Positions 5,241 through 6,545 of a stretch of DNA of 6,545 bases are shown piece by piece (positions within the stretch are counted from its first letter, which is position 1; the number at the start of each line of letters is the position of its first letter). Below the pieces are notes generated by a model, which worked only from the letters and a program-made list of their open reading frames with translations, was not told where the DNA came from and searched no databases. The position numbers were made by a program, and so were the translations under genes. The stretch lies in assembly GCA_019308525.1 (NCBI GenBank), contig JAFDIC010000233.1, positions 1 through 6,545 of the forward strand. Reading direction: 5' to 3'. This DNA comes from Deltaproteobacteria bacterium. GTDB taxonomy: Bacteria > Desulfobacterota > DSM-4660 > Desulfatiglandales > HGW-15.

Positions 5241-5753
5241 TCACTCCCCCCACAACCCCCTCCGGTTCTCCCTCGCCTCCCTCTCATAGCGGCGAAAATC
5301 CTCCATGTATCTGAAAGGAAACCGAGTGTAGGCGAACCCATACCCCTGTTTGATGATCTCCGCGTTCAGGAAAGTCCCGTCCTTGAGATACACGTAGGCC
5401 AGGAGGCGGCCGTATCTGTCCCTGTGACGTATATGAGCGTTGGCCTGGTCATATTCCAGCCTGATTTCTTTCTTGTCCACGATGGATCTGGTAAAGGCTG
5501 AGGCCTTCTTGCCGAGGGCGATTATGGTCTCCACGTCCCTGCCTGTTCGCTTCGCATCCCGGTAGAGTTTCTTGGATCTGTGAACCTCCGGGGTATCGAC
5601 GCCAATCAACCTGACTCGATCTCCATTGGTCAGGAGGAGGGTGTCGCCATCGACGACTCGCTTGACTCTGTAGAATTTGTCCTGGGAATGTAAGGAGGCG
5701 GCTAGGAAGAGAAAAATGAGCAGAAACGGTAGGATTCGCGTCCAGTGCTTCAT
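5241..5753 (-). CDS. Exported thermonuclease-family (SNase-like) nuclease
   Basis: 170 aa, with a Sec signal peptide in residues 1-23 (ILPFLLIFLFLAASLHS), so it acts outside the cytoplasm. The staphylococcal nuclease domain (about 27-168) is complete. VVDGDTLLL gives D37; VRLIGVDTPE gives R48, calcium ligands D53 and T54, and E56; DRYGRLLAYVY gives R116. R48, E56 and R116 match the catalytic Arg35, Glu43 and Arg87 of the S. aureus enzyme. The helical C-terminus (EDFRRYEREARENRRGLWGE) is also typical. The expected activity is calcium-dependent cleavage of DNA and RNA. Likely uses are nutrient scavenging, biofilm or extracellular DNA turnover, or attack on incoming DNA; the sequence cannot choose among them. 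Start codon: GAGG lies five bases before the ATG at 5753. The propeller gene follows 64 bases downstream on the same strand, with no promoter that I can see between them, so co-transcription is likely. Confidence 0.93.
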   Translation of the reverse strand: MKHWTRILPFLLIFLFLAASLHSQDKFYRVKRVVDGDTLLLTNGDRVRLIGVDTPEVHRSKKLYRDAKRTGRDVETIIALGKKASAFTRSIVDKKEIRLEYDQANAHIRHRDRYGRLLAYVYLKDGTFLNAEIIKQGYGFAYTRFPFRYMEDFRRYEREARENRRGLWGE

Positions 5754-5789
5754 GGCCGCCTCGGGAGAGGAATTGTCTTTTCTCTGACC

Positions 5790-5817
5790 ATTAAAGCAAA
5801 TTCTCGGGGGAAGTCAA
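5790..5817 (-). promoter_or_regulatory. Promoter of the nuclease-propeller unit
   Basis: On the minus strand TTGACT (5812-5817), a 16-base spacer and TTTAAT (5790-5795) each match the sigma70 consensus at five of six bases. Transcription would start near 5783, leaving a 5' leader of about 30 bases before the nuclease ATG. Confidence 0.5.
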
Positions 5818-5902
5818 GGGGGAGGTGGAAAACGACAGCCGTTAGCAAAATATGGACTCTATGCTTGGCCCCATTTCCCATTGAGCAGTTAGGCCTCGAT
5901 TG

Positions 5903-6226
5903 CTAAATATGTGCAAGGAATATGCGCAAAGGTAACATCAGAAAAAGTGCCAAGGCCATGAGCGTATACCCAATAATGTAGAGGGCCCTATTATGTGGAG
6001 ACATTTCCTTTGGCCCGAATGTGATTCGTTTCCCTCCCAATATTAGCGACAGTTTAGCCTTAACGAAAAGTATGAAGCCCAAGGAATAAAGGGCTACCAT
6101 TATCCAAAAGCAATCGTTGGGTGCCGAACTCACTAGGTGCACGGAGATCATCGCGGCTAGGGAAAGGACGGCAGGTCCAAGGAAGAATACCCAGTTAACA
6201 ATCAACTCTAGTTCTGGTCGGCGCAT
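5903..6226 (-). CDS. Small three-helix membrane protein, unknown function
   Basis: 107 aa, start at ATG 6226 with GGGAGG seven bases upstream, so the start is solid. It has three hydrophobic segments: about 9-31 (IVNWVFFLGPAVLSLAAMIS), 40-57 (FWIMVALYSLGFILFVKA) and 81-104 (ALYIIGYTLMALALFLMLPL). A hydrophilic loop between the second and third contains GGKRITFGPKEMSPHNR. No cleavable signal is apparent; the first segment is probably retained. I do not recognise a family. It lies on the same strand upstream of the nuclease gene but is separated by about 150 bases with a separate promoter in between, so it is likely an independent unit. Confidence 0.72.
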   Translation of the reverse strand: MRRPELELIVNWVFFLGPAVLSLAAMISVHLVSSAPNDCFWIMVALYSLGFILFVKAKLSLILGGKRITFGPKEMSPHNRALYIIGYTLMALALFLMLPLRIFLAHI

Positions 6227-6270
6227 TTAAGATCCTCCCTGTTTGTCACGGTCTGGCGGAGAATATTCGA

Positions 6271-6299
6271 ATTTAACTGATACGCAACAAACGTGCCAA
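6271..6299 (-). promoter_or_regulatory. Promoter of the 107-aa membrane protein gene
   Basis: On the minus strand TTGGCA (6294-6299), a 17-base spacer and TTAAAT (6271-6276) form a reasonable sigma70 promoter. Overlapping palindromes GAATATTC (6261-6268) and ATTCGAAT (6265-6272) lie at the predicted start point near 6264 and could be an operator. Confidence 0.42.
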
Positions 6300-6356
6300 T
6301 TGCCAGGCCTTCCACCCCAGCAGTTCAAACCGGTTGGTAATTTCCTGAGCCTACTG

Positions 6357-6454
6357 TAAAAGTGGTTTTTGGGGTTGAGCCTTAGCCAAGATGCGATAGG
6401 CTCTGGCAGGCAACAAAAACATAAGGAGGCCCAACCCCATGACCAAGGTACCAC
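6357..6454 (+). repeat. Direct repeat, right copy (intact leader and start of a gene)
   Basis: A 98-base near-copy of 3341-3432 in the same orientation, starting TAAAAGTGGTTTTTGGGG and ending ATGACCAAGGTACCAC. It keeps AGGAGG (6424-6429) and an ATG at 6439. TCCT lies ten bases before the shared block in both copies, so homology may extend slightly further left. A multi-copy leader plus the first codons of a gene is what one expects from the left end of an insertion sequence, but no terminal inverted repeat can be defined here. Confidence 0.8.
6371..6438 (+). promoter_or_regulatory. Stem that buries the ribosome site; competing smaller hairpin
   Basis: GGGGTTGAGCCT (6371-6382) pairs with AGGCCCAACCCC (6427-6438): seven pairs, one mismatch, four pairs. 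The 3' arm contains part of the AGGAGG ribosome site and ends right at the ATG, so the folded RNA should be poorly translated. A second hairpin, GAGCCT (6377-6382) with AGGCTC (6398-6403), uses the same 5' bases and would free the ribosome site. The two folds exclude each other. This could be a switch, or protection against read-through transcription as known for IS10 and IS50. Confidence 0.5.
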
Positions 6455-6545
6455 ATTCAGAGGTTACGAATAGGACTCGGCGCCCACATGGACAGAATGC
6501 CAGCGGGAAGTCAGATACATCGGCGGAAGAGTCAGGCGGTTTTCC
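6439..6545 (+). CDS. Start of an unidentified gene, cut by the window edge
   Basis: ATG 6439 with AGGAGG nine bases before it opens a frame of at least 35 codons with no stop before the window ends. The visible product begins MTKVPHSEVTNRTRRPHGQN and continues polar and basic (ASGKSDTSAEESGGF), like a disordered N-terminal extension. I do not recognise it. Because its leader and first five codons are shared with the repeat at 3341-3432, a mobile-element protein such as a transposase is the likeliest identity. The identity call is weak. Confidence 0.42.
   Translation, partial: MTKVPHSEVTNRTRRPHGQNASGKSDTSAEESGGF

Noticed and set aside
6227..6454. Minus-strand frame of 75 codons ending directly before the 107-aa gene, with a matching minus-strand frame in the left repeat (3238-3432); both share a LRLNPKNHFYS stretch
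   Set aside because: The similarity follows from the DNA repeat itself. The products are Cys/Trp-rich and unlike real proteins, no ribosome site precedes them, and the plus strand explains the repeat better.
1..6545. CRISPR arrays, tRNA or rRNA genes, integrase genes or attachment sites
   Set aside because: No regularly spaced repeats, no tRNA-like T-loop or cloverleaf, no rRNA signature and no recombinase were recognised on either strand.

Overview
The window looks like an accessory (genomic island) stretch of a Gram-negative-type bacterium. It holds the tail of a type I restriction gene, several short genes of unknown function, a broken insertion sequence, a visibly AT-rich foreign-looking gene, and a pair of direct repeats about 3 kb apart. 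Sec signal peptides, Shine-Dalgarno sites of the GGAGG type and sigma70-like promoters are all bacterial. The C-terminal domain of the large secreted protein (motif DIKPGSCPNPLNFKSRG) is a type I associate with environmental lineages such as the former Deltaproteobacteria. That is only a hint, and the phylum cannot be fixed from this window.

Left part (1-2160). The 3' end of hsdR (type I restriction subunit R) is followed by an unrecognised 147-aa gene with a strong ribosome binding site. A gene-poor stretch of 346 bases comes next. On the minus strand is a tight two-gene unit: a 69-aa soluble protein whose stop codon overlaps (ATGA) the start of a 150-aa DUF2335-family protein with two membrane segments. 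A promoter-like sequence in front of this pair contains a perfect 6+6 palindrome, which suggests self-regulation. The setting beside a restriction locus makes this pair the best candidate for an undescribed system here.

Middle (2159-3340). The left end of an IS3-family element carries a 3'-truncated orfA and no orfB. An AT-rich gene follows for a 186-aa exported protein with a BamE/SmpA-like motif and its own good promoter. An 11-base direct repeat flanks this gene.

Right part (3341-6545). Two direct copies of a repeat of about 95 bases (3341-3432 and 6357-6454) bracket three minus-strand genes: a 107-aa three-helix membrane protein, an exported thermonuclease-family nuclease with all catalytic residues, and an exported eight-repeat beta-propeller-like protein. 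The nuclease and the propeller protein probably share a transcript. The right repeat copy ends in a ribosome binding site and ATG that open a reading frame running off the window. In that copy the ribosome binding site lies inside a long stem, which suggests translation control of the kind known from insertion sequences. The left copy is a decayed version of the same thing.
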